NCBI RefSeq assembly: GCF_034555965.1 | Contig: NZ_JAYDCK010000003.1 | Coordinates: 3,348,001 to 3,412,000 of the forward strand | Source: Aquicoccus sp. G2-2 | GTDB taxonomy: Bacteria; Pseudomonadota; Alphaproteobacteria; Rhodobacterales; Rhodobacteraceae | DNA length: 64,000 bases | Reading direction: 5' to 3' | Part shown: piece after piece, positions 63,469 through 64,000 of the stretch | How the letters are laid out: the number at the start of each line of letters is the position of its first letter | Numbering within the stretch: the first letter of the stretch is position 1 | The notes under the pieces: generated by a model | Databases searched by the model: none | Seen by the model: only the letters and a program-made list of their open reading frames with translations | Told to the model about the DNA's origin: nothing | Made by a program: the position numbers and the translations under genes

Positions 63469-64000
63469 TCAGAACGGTGCCTTTGAGAAGAACCGCATTC
63501 CGCGCCCGCCGTCAGGGTGGCGCAGGCGCAGTTCTTCGGCGTGCAGCATCATGCGCGGCCAATGCGCGGCGTCTTCGGAATAGAAAGGATCGCCAAGGAT
63601 CGGGTGGCCAAGGGCGCGCATATGCACGCGCAATTGATGGCTGCGCCCGGTGCGCGGAAAAAGCCGGACGCGGGAGTCTTCCGCGCCGGATTTCAGGCGT
63701 TTGAATTCGGTGATCGCTTCGCGCCCGGTGTCATGGCAGACCTTCTGGAGTGGCCGGTTCGGCCAATCGACGATCAGCGGCAAATCAACGGTGCCGCTCG
63801 CCTGAGTCAGAGTGCCGTGAACGCGGGCGATGTAGGTCTTGCGGGTCTGGCGTTTTTCGAATTGCAGCCCGAGATGGCGCTGCGCATGGGCCGTGGCGGC
63901 AAACACCATGACGCCCGATGTATCGCGGTCAAGTCGATGCACCAGCAGAGCGCCGGGAAAGGTGGCAACCACGCGGGCAAGCAGACAATCGGCCAGATGC
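63469..64000 (-). CDS. RluA-family pseudouridine synthase, 5' end outside the window
   Basis: About 177 C-terminal residues; the frame is open to the last base. The catalytic Asp lies in VHRLDRDTSGVMVFA. Also visible are FEKRQTRKTYIARVHG, GRSHQLRVHMRALGHPI and LGDPFYSEDAA. RluA-type enzymes modify tRNA and 23S rRNA; this one most resembles RluA itself, but the fragment is not enough to fix the target. Confidence 0.88.
   Translation of the reverse strand, partial: HLADCLLARVVATFPGALLVHRLDRDTSGVMVFAATAHAQRHLGLQFEKRQTRKTYIARVHGTLTQASGTVDLPLIVDWPNRPLQKVCHDTGREAITEFKRLKSGAEDSRVRLFPRTGRSHQLRVHMRALGHPILGDPFYSEDAAHWPRMMLHAEELRLRHPDGGRGMRFFSKAPF

Overview
The window reads as a chromosomal segment of a GC-rich alphaproteobacterium, most likely Rhodobacterales (Roseobacter/Rhodobacter group). 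The grounds are gene content and order: an F0 ATP synthase cluster without F1 genes (atpI-B-E-F'-F), a DNA polymerase IV with an N-terminal zinc ribbon, a GFA-type protein, DUF3775, Hint-domain proteins with a choice-of-anchor L module, GT61 enzymes, a YeeE/YedE pair, and ffh, chorismate mutase, rpsP and rimM on one strand. I see no phage, insertion sequence, CRISPR array or rRNA operon. The only tRNA is tRNA-Val(GAC). This is mainly core and housekeeping genome with some lineage-specific genes.

Layout. 1-10 kb: end of mlaA and mlaC (lipid asymmetry), a GFA protein, a class A penicillin-binding protein, amtB, mutL-rmuC, DUF3775 and a small exported protein. 9.6-17 kb: a leftward group (histidine phosphatase, glutathione S-transferase, saccharopine dehydrogenase-like), then rightward an orphan molybdenum formate dehydrogenase alpha subunit and an M20 amidohydrolase, then a MAPEG membrane protein. 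17-20 kb: a soluble PAS hybrid kinase overlapping an OmpR-type regulator. 20-28 kb: an acyl-CoA ligase followed by a complete branched-chain-type ABC importer, which looks like an uptake-and-CoA-activation operon. It is flanked by a tandem-duplicated domain protein, a PaaK-like protein and a lipoprotein. 31-36 kb: rpmJ, tRNA-Val, N-formylglutamate amidohydrolase, dinB, a band-7/NfeD pair and pyrF. 36-45 kb: clpB with a heat-shock-type promoter, then the long leftward ffh-YeeE/YedE-GNAT-chorismate mutase-rpsP-rimM-sulfotransferase unit. 45-50 kb: glycosyltransferases, LysR and ArsR regulators and a DMT exporter. 50-53 kb: the F0 cluster. 52.7-60 kb: a GntR/FCD regulator, a lipoprotein, and leftward dapE-DUF2064-rnr-mltB. 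60-64 kb: two adjacent Hint proteins, a lysine-rich exported protein and a truncated RluA-type pseudouridine synthase.

The most important whole-window observation is that at least ten genes are broken by frame shifts, eleven sites in all. Every one can be repaired by restoring one base (two in livF) to a short mononucleotide run, almost always G/C. The broken genes include ffh and rpsP (the latter twice), which a living bacterium needs. The shifts are therefore best read as homopolymer errors in the assembly, not as pseudogenes. I annotate these genes across the shift and mark each site.

The best biological leads are the import/activation operon with a short coupled ORF and strong intergenic palindromes; the protein made of two copies of an unrecognised domain; a Hint protein that has lost its catalytic Cys and His next to one that keeps them; and a sulfotransferase-like gene coupled to rimM where trmD would be expected.
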